From positions 620,001 to 684,000 of the forward strand of contig NZ_LOKW01000001.1 of the NCBI RefSeq assembly GCF_002211305.1: 64,000 bases of DNA. The letters are read 5' to 3'. A program made the translations under genes and the position numbers. The stretch is from Rhizobium sp. R634. Its GTDB lineage: Bacteria; Pseudomonadota; Alphaproteobacteria; Rhizobiales; Rhizobiaceae. Positions 17,977 through 26,016 of this stretch are shown one piece after another (the first letter of the stretch is position 1; each line of letters begins with the position of its first letter). The notes under the pieces are model-generated. The model worked only from the letters and a program-made list of their open reading frames with translations, was not told the origin of the DNA and did not search any database.

Positions 17977-18959
17977 GCGATCCTCCCGTCGAGTTCATCC
18001 TCGATATGGACTTTCAGGATTTCGTCGAAGCTCGTCTCCGCCTTGAAGCCGAGCGACGACGCTCTCTCCGCATCGAACTGGGTCGGCCAGCCGGCGACGA
18101 TGCGTTCGATCAAAGGATCGGGCACGCGCTTGATGAGCGCGACCGCCTTGTCGCCGGCGACCCGGCGCAGGGCTTCGATCTCTTCGGAGACCAGTGCGGA
18201 AAGGCCTGGCATGGTGAGGTTGCGCCGCGCGCCGATCCTTGCCGTATCGATCGTCGCGGCATGGACGAAGAAGCCGACGGCCGCACGCGGGCTCGCAAAC
18301 CAGTGCCGGACGCTGTCGCTGACCGGCAGTATGGCTTCCTTGCCGACCAGCGGCTCACGCAGAATGTTGGAGAAGAAACCCGATGCCGCCTTGTTGGGGG
18401 CGCCGGGACGCACGCAGATGGTCGGCAGCCGGATGCCGATGCCGTCGAAAATGCCGCGGCGGGAATAATCGGAAAGCAACAGTTCGGCGATCGCCTTCTG
18501 CGTGCCGTAGCTCGTCAGCGGCGTGGTGAAGAATTCGTCCGGAATGACTTCCGGGAACGGCGTTCCGAAAACAGCGATCGAGGAGGCGAAGACGAGGCGC
18601 GGCACATAGGCGCTCGTCATGCCCGCCTGGCGGATCGCATCGAACAAAGCGCGTGTGCCGTCGAGATTGACGGCGTAACCCTTGTCGAAATCCGCTTCCG
18701 CCTCTCCCGAGACGATGGCGGCGAGGTGGAAGATCAGGTCCGGCCGGCCCTCGATCAGCCTGTCAGCCGCGCCGGCGGCGGCAAGATCGACGGTCAGCGC
18801 GGTCGAGACGGGCCGAAGCGTTTTGGGAACTTGCGGCTGAAAGGCGTCCGCCAGCGTCAGCCGGGTGACGGGCCGGCCGAAAGCCATCGGCTCGCGCGCG
18901 ATCTTCTCGACCAGCTTGCGGCCGACCATGCCCGCCGCGCCCAAAATCATCACATGCAT
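17973..18959 (-). CDS. denD: NAD-dependent epimerase/dehydratase, D-erythronate dehydrogenase-like
   Basis: Extended SDR of 328 residues. N-terminal [18 protein letters not shown] is the Rossmann glycine motif; [15 protein letters not shown] and [10 protein letters not shown] (catalytic Tyr and Lys) are present. The overall pattern matches DenD, which oxidises D-erythronate at C2 to a 2-oxo-tetronate in the tetronate-degradation pathways. The LtnD-like enzyme encoded upstream supports this. The kinase and decarboxylase-type partners (OtnK, OtnC, OtnI) are not in the window, so the full pathway is unproven. Gene symbol by similarity only. Confidence 0.72.
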   Translation of the reverse strand: MHVMILGAAGMVGRKLVEKIAREPMAFGRPVTRLTLADAFQPQVPKTLRPVSTALTVDLAAAGAADRLIEGRPDLIFHLAAIVSGEAEADFDKGYAVNLDGTRALFDAIRQAGMTSAYVPRLVFASSIAVFGTPFPEVIPDEFFTTPLTSYGTQKAIAELLLSDYSRRGIFDGIGIRLPTICVRPGAPNKAASGFFSNILREPLVGKEAILPVSDSVRHWFASPRAAVGFFVHAATIDTARIGARRNLTMPGLSALVSEEIEALRRVAGDKAVALIKRVPDPLIERIVAGWPTQFDAERASSLGFKAETSFDEILKVHIEDELDGRIA

Positions 18960-18993
18960 ATCGGCTCTTCCTCCCGTCGGCCGGTGTCTTCAG

Positions 18994-19113
18994 TCAAGTT
19001 CGCGCCGCTCGTCGCATCGCCCTTGCGTCTGCGCATATAGGGCAGAAGATCGCGTCGGCAGGATGCACGCAGTCTCCTTTGTCGACGGGCTTCCGGCCGA
19101 ACAGGATTTTCAT
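18994..19113 (-). CDS. Possible 39-aa small protein after ltnD
   Basis: ATG 19113 lies six bases after the ltnD stop and opens a 39-residue frame with a CPIC pair (MKILFGRKPVDKGDCVHPAD then AIFCPICADA). Codon use is good in the first half and poor in the second. The ribosome site GGAAGG is ten bases away, which is long. It may be a small cysteine protein or chance; no family recognised. Confidence 0.3.
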   Translation of the reverse strand: MKILFGRKPVDKGDCVHPADAIFCPICADARAMRRAART

Positions 19114-19119
19114 CAGGGC

Positions 19120-20019
19120 TCAGCCTTCCATGCCGGGCAATGTGGCGCCGCATTTTTTCGCCAGGATCTTTGCCACTGCCGCATCGTCCTCGCGCCCGAG
19201 GCCTGCCTCGGATGCCTCTTTGAAGAGGGCGAGAGCCGTAGCCGCAAGCGGCGTCACGCCCCCGGTCCGCTCGGCTTCCGAGCGGACGATCCCGAGATCC
19301 TTGACGAAGATGTCGACGGCGGAACGGGGCGTGTAGTCACCCTCGACGATATGTTCGCCGCGGTTTTCGAACATCCAGGACGAGCCCGCCGAAACGCGCA
19401 GGACGTCGTAGAGCGTCCTGAGGTCGATGCCTGTCTTGGCCGCGAGCGTCATCGCTTCCGCCGTGGCGGCGATGTGGACCCCGGCCAGAAGCTGGTTGAT
19501 CATCTTGACCTGGGAGCCGGGGCCGGGCCGGTCGCCGAGCCGGAAGACCTTGGCCGATACGGCGTCGAGGGCTGCGCCGGCGCGCTCGAAAGCCTCGTTC
19601 GAGCCCGAGGCCATGACGGTGATCTCGCCGGAAAGCGCCTTGACGTGGCCGCCGGAAACCGGCGCATCGACGACCAGCATGCCGGCTGCCTCCAGGCGCT
19701 CGGAAATAGCGATCGTGGCGCTTGGCGCCATGGTGGTGCAGAGCAGGAAGACGGTGCCGGCGGCGGCCGTTTCCAGCGCGCCTTGCGGGCCGAAAAGCAC
19801 GTGCTCGACCTGGGCGCTGTTGACGACGTAGACGAAGACGGTTGCAGCATCCTGAGCGGCGGCTGCCGGCGTGTCGGAGGCTTTGCCGCCCGCTTCTAAA
19901 AAGCGCTGCAGCACGTCTGGACGGACGTCGCATCCGCCGACGGTGAAGCCTGCCCTCAGAAGCGAGAGCGCCGCGCCCCAGCCCATCGAGCCGAGACCAA
20001 TGACTGCTGATTTCTTCAT
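19120..20019 (-). CDS. ltnD: L-threonate dehydrogenase-like beta-hydroxyacid dehydrogenase
   Basis: Beta-hydroxyacid dehydrogenase family, 299 residues from ATG 20019. Rossmann motif GLGSMGWGAA (residues 7-16), substrate motif DAPVSGGHVKA, catalytic Lys in QVKMINQLLAG, and the C-terminal SSWMFENRGEHIV and YTPRSAVDIFVKDLGIV stretches typical of LtnD. LtnD oxidises L-threonate to 2-oxo-tetronate. It is the first gene of the minus-strand catabolic/importer run and is divergent from the LacI regulator, with a near-perfect palindrome between them. Other members act on 3-hydroxyisobutyrate or tartronate semialdehyde, so substrate confidence is moderate. Confidence 0.78.
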   Translation of the reverse strand: MKKSAVIGLGSMGWGAALSLLRAGFTVGGCDVRPDVLQRFLEAGGKASDTPAAAAQDAATVFVYVVNSAQVEHVLFGPQGALETAAAGTVFLLCTTMAPSATIAISERLEAAGMLVVDAPVSGGHVKALSGEITVMASGSNEAFERAGAALDAVSAKVFRLGDRPGPGSQVKMINQLLAGVHIAATAEAMTLAAKTGIDLRTLYDVLRVSAGSSWMFENRGEHIVEGDYTPRSAVDIFVKDLGIVRSEAERTGGVTPLAATALALFKEASEAGLGREDDAAVAKILAKKCGATLPGMEG

Positions 20020-20066
20020 GTCCTGCACGGCTCTTCTCCCGGATGCCACACAAGTTGTTCCGGCGG

Positions 20067-20092
20067 TGTTATCGATACCGGTATCGGTAACA
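20067..20092. promoter_or_regulatory. LacI-family operator between ltnD and its divergent regulator
   Basis: A 26-bp inverted repeat with one mismatch: TGTTATCGATACC followed by the near-complement GGTATCGGTAACA. Each half also resembles the GntR/LacI-type site TGTTACCGATAACA, so two dimers could bind overlapping sites. Its position between the divergent ltnD (20019) and regulator (20205) starts suits control of both. Confidence 0.7.
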
Positions 20093-20204
20093 AGCCCCAT
20101 TTTTGTCAGTTATGTCAAGTGCCGGGTGTTTTCCTTTTCCGGAAAAAAGGCCTATGAATTTATCGTGCCGCTTGTGCGGCTGTGCGACGACAGGATCCAT
20201 CGGG

Positions 20205-21203
20205 ATGCGCAAATCCACACTGGAAGAGATTGCCGCCGCGGCCGGCGTCAGCAAGATGACGGTATCGCGGGCGCTTCGCGGCGCAGCCGACGTTTCCAAG
20301 GAAACCCGCGAAAAAGTGCTGCAGGAGGCGGAGCGGCTGAGCTATGTCGGCAACCGGCTAGCGCTCTCGCTGTCGTCGCAGCGGACGAACCTCGTCGCCG
20401 TCGTCGTTCCCAGCATGTCGAACATCGTCTTTCCCGAGATGCTGGAGGGCATTTCCGCCGGCTTGCAGGGTTCCGGCATGCAGGCGGTCTTCGGCATTTC
20501 CGATTACGATATGGCCAAGGAGCGCGAGATCATCCGCGACATGCTCTCCTGGCGGCCGGCTGCGATCGTCGTCACCGGACTCGACCAGCCGGCGGAAACG
20601 GTGCGGATGCTGCAGCATGCCGATATTCCCGTCATCCAGCTGATGGATCTCGACGGCACGCCGGTCGATTTCAATGTCGGGCTTTCGCATGGCAAGGCGG
20701 GAGAGGAGATGGCGGCGGCGCTGCTTTCGGCCGGACGGCGGCGGTTCGGCTATATCGGCAGCGCGCTCGACAGGGACTTGCGGGCAGGAAAGCGCAAGGC
20801 CGGCTTCGAAAAGATGCTGCGCGAAAGCGGCCTCTCCTTCGCGCATGAGCGGATCGATTCGGCCTATTCCTCGATCGCGCATGGCAAGCAGCTGACGCTC
20901 TCCATGCTGGCGGCGACCCGCGATCTCGACTGCATCTACTATGCGAGCGACGACATGGCGACCGGCGGCGCCTTCGCCTGTCTCGAGCTCGGGGTTTCCA
21001 GTCCCCGCGACATACTGATCGCCGGCTTCAACGGGCTCGAAGTCGCCCGCGCCCTGCCGATCAGGATCGCCACCTCGATCTCGCCGCGCCGCCAGATGGG
21101 CGAGGCCGCCGCCGAACTTCTGCTTTCCGCAAGCCGCGGCGATGGAAGCCCGCCTCCCGAGAAGATCATCGCCTTCCACCCTGAGATCACCGGGGTCGGC
21201 TAG
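20205..21203 (+). CDS. LacI-family transcriptional regulator (gluconate-regulator type)
   Basis: 332 residues from ATG 20205 (AGGA nine bases upstream); an in-frame start at 20103 is possible but would overlap the operator region. The N-terminal helix-turn-helix is STLEEIAAAAGVSKMTVSRAL, followed by the hinge (ERLSYVGNRLALSLSSQR) and a periplasmic-binding-like effector domain. The subtype resembles GntR of the LacI family, which senses gluconate-like acids. It probably represses the divergent ltnD-importer operon, relieved by the imported acid or an intermediate. Confidence 0.88.
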   Translation: MRKSTLEEIAAAAGVSKMTVSRALRGAADVSKETREKVLQEAERLSYVGNRLALSLSSQRTNLVAVVVPSMSNIVFPEMLEGISAGLQGSGMQAVFGISDYDMAKEREIIRDMLSWRPAAIVVTGLDQPAETVRMLQHADIPVIQLMDLDGTPVDFNVGLSHGKAGEEMAAALLSAGRRRFGYIGSALDRDLRAGKRKAGFEKMLRESGLSFAHERIDSAYSSIAHGKQLTLSMLAATRDLDCIYYASDDMATGGAFACLELGVSSPRDILIAGFNGLEVARALPIRIATSISPRRQMGEAAAELLLSASRGDGSPPPEKIIAFHPEITGVG

Positions 21204-21663
21204 ATCTCTGGGTCACGAGATCCGCGAGCATCGCCGCCTGACCTTTCAGGATTTTGACCGCCGCCTCGGCGATGGAAAACCACCCGGCTCGATCGACCTC
21301 GGGAAAATTCTGCAGGCGCCCCGATCTCGGCGGCCATTCCATCTGGAATTCCGAGCTTGTGATCTTATCGACATCCAATGCCGGATCCGCCTGCACCGAC
21401 CAGACGACCACCACTTTTCCGCCGGGCTGGCGGTATTCGCCGAGCGGTGCGTAATCTCCCAATACGTCGAAACCAAGCTCCTCCCGCGTCTCGCGGATCG
21501 CTGCCGACAGCTCGTCTTCGCCCGGTTCCACCAGTCCCTTCGGGATAGACCAGGCCCCTTCGTCCTTCCTTGCCCAGAAGGGACCGCCGGGGTGCACGAG
21601 CAGCACCTCCAGCCCCGTCTCGGAAAGCCGGTAGACGAGAAGCCCGGCGCTACGGACCGGCAT
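21187..21663 (-). CDS. Nudix hydrolase
   Basis: 158 residues from ATG 21663 with CAGGAG six bases upstream. A complete Nudix box is present (GLVEPGEDELSAAIRETREE followed by LGF, residues about 43-65). The N-terminal SAGLLVYRLSETGLEVLLVHPGG is typical of small NTP/diadenosine-type hydrolases. The 3' end overlaps the convergent LacI gene by 17 bases. Substrate unknown; housecleaning of damaged nucleotides is a common role. Confidence 0.9.
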   Translation of the reverse strand: MPVRSAGLLVYRLSETGLEVLLVHPGGPFWARKDEGAWSIPKGLVEPGEDELSAAIRETREELGFDVLGDYAPLGEYRQPGGKVVVVWSVQADPALDVDKITSSEFQMEWPPRSGRLQNFPEVDRAGWFSIAEAAVKILKGQAAMLADLVTQRSSRPR

Positions 21664-21705
21664 CGGCAACTCCTGGGTCGGGGATGACGTTCTTATTGCA
21701 AGCAC

Positions 21706-21733
21706 AGGAGGGCCGACGCTGGCCGGCCCTCCT
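21706..21733. terminator. Hairpin terminator between Nudix and the small basic gene
   Basis: AGGAGGGCC and GGCCCTCCT pair perfectly over a ten-base middle. It follows the stop of the minus-strand small gene and probably ends the hsp20 transcript before the Nudix gene. No long T-run. Confidence 0.55.
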
Positions 21734-21754
21734 TCATTTCTGACTTGCGCCGCC

Positions 21755-21898
21755 TCAGCTGCGTGCAGCCGGCGCCGGGGTAGCGGTGCTCAGCTTCTCG
21801 AGCAGCTTGGCGATCGCGCCTCTGCGGCTGCCCATTCCGGGTTTGCCACGACGTTTCCTGATCTCGACCAGGAAGGGCTTGCGGATCCTGGACTTCAT
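21755..21898 (-). CDS. Small basic protein, 47 aa, downstream of hsp20
   Basis: ATG 21898 behind GGAGG gives a strongly basic 47-residue product (MKSRIRKPFLVEIRKRRGKP then an alanine-rich helix and TPAPAARS). It lies 14 bases after the hsp20 stop and is followed by a hairpin, so it is probably the second gene of the heat-shock transcript. Composition suggests nucleic-acid or ribosome binding. No known family recognised. Confidence 0.65.
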   Translation of the reverse strand: MKSRIRKPFLVEIRKRRGKPGMGSRRGAIAKLLEKLSTATPAPAARS

Positions 21899-21911
21899 GT
21901 CCAAAACCTCC

Positions 21912-22382
21912 TTACGCCACCTGACGCTCGGCTTCGATCTGAAGAGGCGCCTGTTGAAAGGAGCCGTCTCCGATAGCGATCTTGCGCGGCTTCATCGCTT
22001 CCGGAACTTCCCGTTTCAGCGCGATGGAGAGCAGACCGTTCGTCAGCGAAGCGTTTTCGACGCGAACATGGTCGGCGAGCTCGAAGCGGCGCTCGAAAGC
22101 GCGGCCGGCAATGCCGCGATGCAGATATTCGCCTTGTTTGTCCTCGGCCTTGTGGCCTTTTACGACGAGCAGGTTGCGCTCCTGCGTGAGGTCGAGATCG
22201 GCATCGGCATAACCGGCCACCGCCATGGTGATGCGGTATTCATCCTCGCCGATCTTGACGATGTCGTAGGGCGGCCAGGCGTCGATGGCCTGGAGGCGCT
22301 GCGCGTTGTTGAGGAGATTGAAGACACGGTCGAAGCCGATGCTGGACCGATAGAGCGGTGCGAAGTCGAAGTCGTTTCTCAT
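21912..22382 (-). CDS. Small heat-shock protein Hsp20 (IbpA type)
   Basis: ATP-independent holdase chaperone, 156 residues from ATG 22382 behind AAGGAGG. The N-terminus DFAPLYRSSIGFDRVFNLL is the class A rhizobial sHsp pattern. The alpha-crystallin domain spans about 35-130 (YDIVKIGEDEYRITMAVAG ... NGLLSIALKREVPE). The C-terminal tail MKPRKIAIG carries the I-x-I-like oligomerisation motif. The 5' leader folds into a ROSE-like thermometer and an RpoH-type promoter precedes it. Confidence 0.94.
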   Translation of the reverse strand: MRNDFDFAPLYRSSIGFDRVFNLLNNAQRLQAIDAWPPYDIVKIGEDEYRITMAVAGYADADLDLTQERNLLVVKGHKAEDKQGEYLHRGIAGRAFERRFELADHVRVENASLTNGLLSIALKREVPEAMKPRKIAIGDGSFQQAPLQIEAERQVA

Positions 22383-22460
22383 AGCCAAATCCTCCTTAAA
22401 GCGAGATGACTGGAGACGCGTCGGAAACTCGCGTCTCCTATGATCGGCCCCCATTGGGCT
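22383..22460 (-). ncRNA. ROSE-like RNA thermometer in the hsp20 leader
   Basis: On the minus strand the leader contains a hairpin GCCC/GGGC at 22447-22459, a perfect nine-base stem GGAGACGCG/CGCGTCTCC at 22412-22438, and a final imperfect helix pairing AUCUCGC with the ribosome site GGAGGAU across UUUAA. That last helix contains a U.G pair, a C.A mismatch and a G.G pair, the type of weak non-canonical pairing by which ROSE elements mask the Shine-Dalgarno at low temperature. The sequence just before the start (GGAGGATTTGGCTATG) closely matches known rhizobial ROSE elements. Confidence 0.75.
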
Positions 22461-22470
22461 GCCGACACGA

Positions 22471-22502
22471 ATGATCTGGTTTTTGAGATTTTTCGGTTCA
22501 AG
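22471..22502 (-). promoter_or_regulatory. Candidate RpoH promoter of hsp20
   Basis: On the minus strand CTTGAA (22502-22497) is followed 17 bases later by CCAGATCAT (22479-22471), approximating the alphaproteobacterial RpoH pattern. An A/T-rich tract upstream (22510-22523) could act as an UP element. The -10 match is imperfect. Confidence 0.45.
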
Positions 22503-22623
22503 AGGGTTTCAAAAATTTTTTTTGAGGCGGGGCGGAAAGCTCCTCGCGGCGGGCCGATCTTCGAAAACTTTCGGCGCGGTGGCGCGTTAGTGATGACGAT
22601 CACGGCGATGCGCGGAGAATATC

Positions 22624-23445
22624 ATGCCAAAGGGATTTCGTTTCGAGCTGCTTGCCAAGAGCGGTTATGTCGCGCGCGGCGTCGTCTTCCTGCTGATTGC
22701 GGGTCTCGCGCTCTTTTCCGGCATCGCCGGCGGCCGGCCGGAAACGAAATCGGCGCTGTCGACGCTTCTGGGACAGCCTTTCGGCCGCGCCTGGGTGGGG
22801 CTGATCGGCCTTGGCCTTCTCGGTTTCGTCGCCTGGCGCCTGGCGCAATCCTTGGCCGACAGCGACGGCCATGGCAGCGACGCCAAGGCGATCGCCATCC
22901 GCACGGTCCTTTTCGGCAGCGCCGTCACCTATCTCGGGCTGGCGGGATATGCGCTGGGGCACGCGCTCTTCAGCGGCGGCGGGGGCGAAGGCTCGGGCGA
23001 GAAGGGTTTGGCCGGTTGGATCATGTCGCAACCCTTCGGCGCCTACCTGGCCATCGCGGTCGGCCTCGGCTTCATCATCGGCGGGGTCGTAACCGCGGCC
23101 AAAGGCCTCACCAAGAAGTTCGAGCGCTACCTCAAGCTCGCCGACAGCAGCGGCGTCGTGACCCTGATCTGCATATATGGGCTCGTCGCGCGCGGCCTCG
23201 TGTTCGCGATCATGGGCATCTTCTTCGCCTATGCCGGTTTTCGCGTCGATCCGCAGCAGGCCGGCAGCATGGCCGATGCGCTGGATTGGGTGAGGCAGCT
23301 TCCTTTCGGCTCCATCCTCTACATCGTCGTCGCGGCCGGACTGGCGGCCTTCGGCATCTACAATCTGGTCGAAGCGCGCTACCGCATCGTCCGCGGCCCG
23401 TCGCTTGACGACGTCAAGCAGTCGATTCCGAGGCCCGGTCATTAG
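22624..23445 (+). CDS. DUF1206 membrane protein
   Basis: 273 residues forming three repeats of a two-helix unit typical of DUF1206: FELLAKSGYVARGVVFLLIAG, an internal copy at about 85-160, and DSSGVVTLICIYGLVARGLVF near 180. Six membrane spans are predicted. The ATG at 22624 follows GGAGAATATC. It is divergent from hsp20, so the 240-base gap may contain promoters for both. Function of the family is unknown; members are often seen near stress genes. Confidence 0.85.
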   Translation: MPKGFRFELLAKSGYVARGVVFLLIAGLALFSGIAGGRPETKSALSTLLGQPFGRAWVGLIGLGLLGFVAWRLAQSLADSDGHGSDAKAIAIRTVLFGSAVTYLGLAGYALGHALFSGGGGEGSGEKGLAGWIMSQPFGAYLAIAVGLGFIIGGVVTAAKGLTKKFERYLKLADSSGVVTLICIYGLVARGLVFAIMGIFFAYAGFRVDPQQAGSMADALDWVRQLPFGSILYIVVAAGLAAFGIYNLVEARYRIVRGPSLDDVKQSIPRPGH

Positions 23446-23490
23446 CAAGGGGCGGGTTTTCAACCGCGCCGAGCGCCCCATCTCTGTCGG

Positions 23491-23988
23491 ATGATCTATT
23501 TTACCAGCGACACCCACTTCGCAGATCCGCGCATCCTCAGGATCGACCGGCGCCCCTTTCCCGACATGGCCTCCCACGACGTCACCCTGATACGCTATTG
23601 GAACGAGGTGGTCGGGCTTGAGGACGATATCTGGCATCTCGGCGACTTCATGTCTTCCCGCGGCGGCGACTGCGACCAGCTTCTTTCCATGCTGAACGGG
23701 CGAAAGCACCTGATCATCGGCAATAACGATCCGCAGACGACGACGGAAGCGAGGGGCTGGACGAGCGTCCAGCACTACCACGAGATGACGCTCGACGATC
23801 AGCTGCTCGTCCTCTGCCACTACCCGTTCCGCACCTGGAACAAGATGGGCAAGAAATCGCTCAACCTGCACGGCCATTCCCATGGCCGCCTGAAGCCTTT
23901 GCCCCGGCAATACGATGTCGGTGTCGATGCTCAAGGGTTACGGCCGGTGTCGCTGGAAACGCTGTTGTCGGTGAAGCCGCCGCAATAG
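23491..23988 (+). CDS. Calcineurin-like metallophosphoesterase
   Basis: 165 residues with the full two-metal motif set: DTHF (7-10), GDF (about 52), GNND (about 78), CHYP (about 110) and HGHSHG (about 129-134). This is the small YfcE/bacteriophage-like subfamily of phosphodiesterases. It follows DUF1206 by 45 bases on the same strand. Substrate unknown; could be a cyclic nucleotide or phosphoester. Confidence 0.88.
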   Translation: MIYFTSDTHFADPRILRIDRRPFPDMASHDVTLIRYWNEVVGLEDDIWHLGDFMSSRGGDCDQLLSMLNGRKHLIIGNNDPQTTTEARGWTSVQHYHEMTLDDQLLVLCHYPFRTWNKMGKKSLNLHGHSHGRLKPLPRQYDVGVDAQGLRPVSLETLLSVKPPQ

Positions 23989-24023
23989 GCGAAATCGTAG
24001 ACCAAGAATACGCGGAAGCCACG

Positions 24024-24048
24024 GGAACCGTCGATGCCGAGCGAGGTT
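24024..24048 (+). promoter_or_regulatory. EcfG/RpoE2 promoter candidate for Mn catalase
   Basis: GGAAC, 17 bases, GTT, ending 30 bases before the catalase start. This fits the alphaproteobacterial general-stress sigma factor pattern. Confidence 0.72.
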
Positions 24049-24078
24049 TGGACGTTTTCCAACCAAAGGAGCTTCCCG

Positions 24079-25005
24079 ATGTTCATGCGCGTGGATCAAT
24101 TGCAGGCGGAATTGCCGGCGCCGAAGGCGGCCGACCCGAACGCGGCCGCAGCCCTCCAGGAACTGCTGGGCGGCAAATACGGCGAGATGTCGACGCTCGG
24201 CAACTACATGTTCCAGAGCTTCAACTTCCGCTCCAAGTCGAAGCTCCGGCCGTTCTATAGCCTGGTCGCCAGCATCACGGCGGAAGAGCTCGGCCATGTC
24301 GAGCTGGTCAGCAACGGCGTCGCCATGCTCGCCAACGGCCCTGACAAACCGGATGGCGATGCAGGCGATGGCGGCGACATTTCCGACGCGCCGTTCGCGG
24401 ACATGGCGGATATCCGCCTTGCCGCAAGCTTCCTGTCGGGCGGCGGCGGCGCGATGCCGGTCAACAGCAACGGCGCCTCGTGGAACAACGACTTCATCAC
24501 CACCACCGGCAACATCGTTTTCGATCTCCTGCACAATTTCCATCTGGAATGCGGGGCAAGGCTCCACAAGCTCAGGGTCTACGAGACCGTCACAGACCCG
24601 ACGGGGCGTGAAGTCTGCGGCTATCTGCTCGTCCGCGGCTCCGTGCACGCGCATGCTTACGCGCTTGCCCTGAAGAAGATCACCGGCGTCGAGATCGAGA
24701 AGTTCCTCCCCTGCCCCAACATTCCGCTCGCCAATATTCCGGAGGCGCAGAAATATCTCGACGAGGGATCGCATCGCCGCCTCTACACTTGGAGTCCCAA
24801 CGATTACAAGGAGATCGCCGGCATCTGGAGCAATGACGAGGTGGCGCTTCCCGACGATCCGCCGGGCGAACTCGAAGTCGTCGAGGGCATGCCGGAAGGC
24901 GGCAAGATCCACCAGCTCGTCGGCGTGCCCTCCGCCTTCACACCGGATTACGCTCCCGAGGAGATGTTCGAGATCGCCGAGAAGCTCTACAAGAAGTCCC
25001 GGTGA
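24079..25005 (+). CDS. Manganese catalase
   Basis: Non-haem, dimanganese catalase, 308 residues from ATG 24079 (AAAGGAG seven bases upstream). The ferritin-like four-helix bundle keeps the expected ligands: Glu36 (YGEMSTL), Glu70 and His73 (EELGHVE), Glu157 (HLECGARLHK) and His190 (GSVHAHAYA). It disproportionates hydrogen peroxide in the cytoplasm. A general-stress promoter directly upstream suggests induction in stationary phase or under osmotic stress rather than only by peroxide. Confidence 0.92.
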   Translation: MFMRVDQLQAELPAPKAADPNAAAALQELLGGKYGEMSTLGNYMFQSFNFRSKSKLRPFYSLVASITAEELGHVELVSNGVAMLANGPDKPDGDAGDGGDISDAPFADMADIRLAASFLSGGGGAMPVNSNGASWNNDFITTTGNIVFDLLHNFHLECGARLHKLRVYETVTDPTGREVCGYLLVRGSVHAHAYALALKKITGVEIEKFLPCPNIPLANIPEAQKYLDEGSHRRLYTWSPNDYKEIAGIWSNDEVALPDDPPGELEVVEGMPEGGKIHQLVGVPSAFTPDYAPEEMFEIAEKLYKKSR

Positions 25006-25029
25006 GCCGGCGGCGCCCGGCAGGTCGCG

Positions 25030-25893
25030 TCAGCGGGACTTTCTCCGCTCCCGCGACCGCGCCGTCCGCCTGGCCTCCCTGAGTTCCTCGATGTCAGGCT
25101 GCCACCAGCCGCGCTTGCGGTCATGCTCGCCGGCCACGGTCTTGGCCGGCCAGGTGTGGACGAGTTCCTCCAGAGTCGGCAGCCGCCAATTGGCCCATAC
25201 ATGATCGTGGCCGACATCGGGATAGAACTCGCAGACCGGATCGGGATCGACGATTTCGCCGGTCACGTCTGTGATGACGACGATGCCGTAAGCGCTCGTC
25301 GCCACCGGGCGGTCGAGCGGCGGAAGATCGTCTGATGGCACCGGCAGGCGGTGGCGTTTGCGCTCGGCCGAGCGGCTCTTGGCCTTCGCCTCTTCCTCTG
25401 TGCCTTTACGCGCTTCGGCGCGTTTGCGGCGCTCTTCCGGTTCGGCTCTTTTCGCCGCGGCCTCGATCGCATCCCAGCGATGCTGGAGTTCGTCATAGGA
25501 GGCGAAGGGAACCTCCCAGACACGAAGCTCGCCGTTCCATCGGGCGAAAGGCACCTGGCGCAACTCATCGACAACAGTTCGCGAAAAGGGCGTCCGGATG
25601 CGGAAACCCGTCTTGATGACGTCGAGATAGGGGCTGAGGATCGGCTCGAAGGCATAGGCGTCCCGTCCCTTCTCTGTGGCGAACAGATCGGTGCGCGTGG
25701 CTTCGTGCGCCAGCCAGCGGTCGATGCGCCGCCGGGCCGTCTTGCCGGGAACCGTCCATGCGCAAAGCGCGTCGTTCCAGCGCGCGCGGGGAAAGGTCTC
25801 GCGGAAGCGCTGCACGGTCATCCTGTCGAAGGGGAAGGAGACCGTCTCGACAGGCGCTTCGTCTTCGGAGATTGGAACGTCATCCGTGCTCAT
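25030..25893 (-). CDS. Protein with two HARP-like repeats, function unknown
   Basis: 287 residues. Two related units near residues 18-60 (FRETFPRARWNDALCAWTVPG) and 97-135 (RTPFSRTVVDELRQVP, then FARWNGELRVWEVPF) resemble the HARP module of SMARCAL1-type annealing helicases, where aromatic/basic residues contact DNA. A highly charged KR/E-rich helix at about 140-180 and a C-terminal domain (VCEFYPDVGHDHVWANWRLPT) follow. There is no helicase domain. Convergent with Mn catalase. A DNA-binding or repair accessory role is inference. Confidence 0.65.
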   Translation of the reverse strand: MSTDDVPISEDEAPVETVSFPFDRMTVQRFRETFPRARWNDALCAWTVPGKTARRRIDRWLAHEATRTDLFATEKGRDAYAFEPILSPYLDVIKTGFRIRTPFSRTVVDELRQVPFARWNGELRVWEVPFASYDELQHRWDAIEAAAKRAEPEERRKRAEARKGTEEEAKAKSRSAERKRHRLPVPSDDLPPLDRPVATSAYGIVVITDVTGEIVDPDPVCEFYPDVGHDHVWANWRLPTLEELVHTWPAKTVAGEHDRKRGWWQPDIEELREARRTARSRERRKSR

Positions 25894-26016
25894 GCGGTTG
25901 AAACGAACACCTCCCCAAGGAAGTTGCCGAGCGCCAAGCGATGAAAACAGCCGGCGGCTTGTGGGCCGGCAAAGGCAGATCTACCTATGATCCGATGGTA
26001 GGGCGAGGGATGATCG

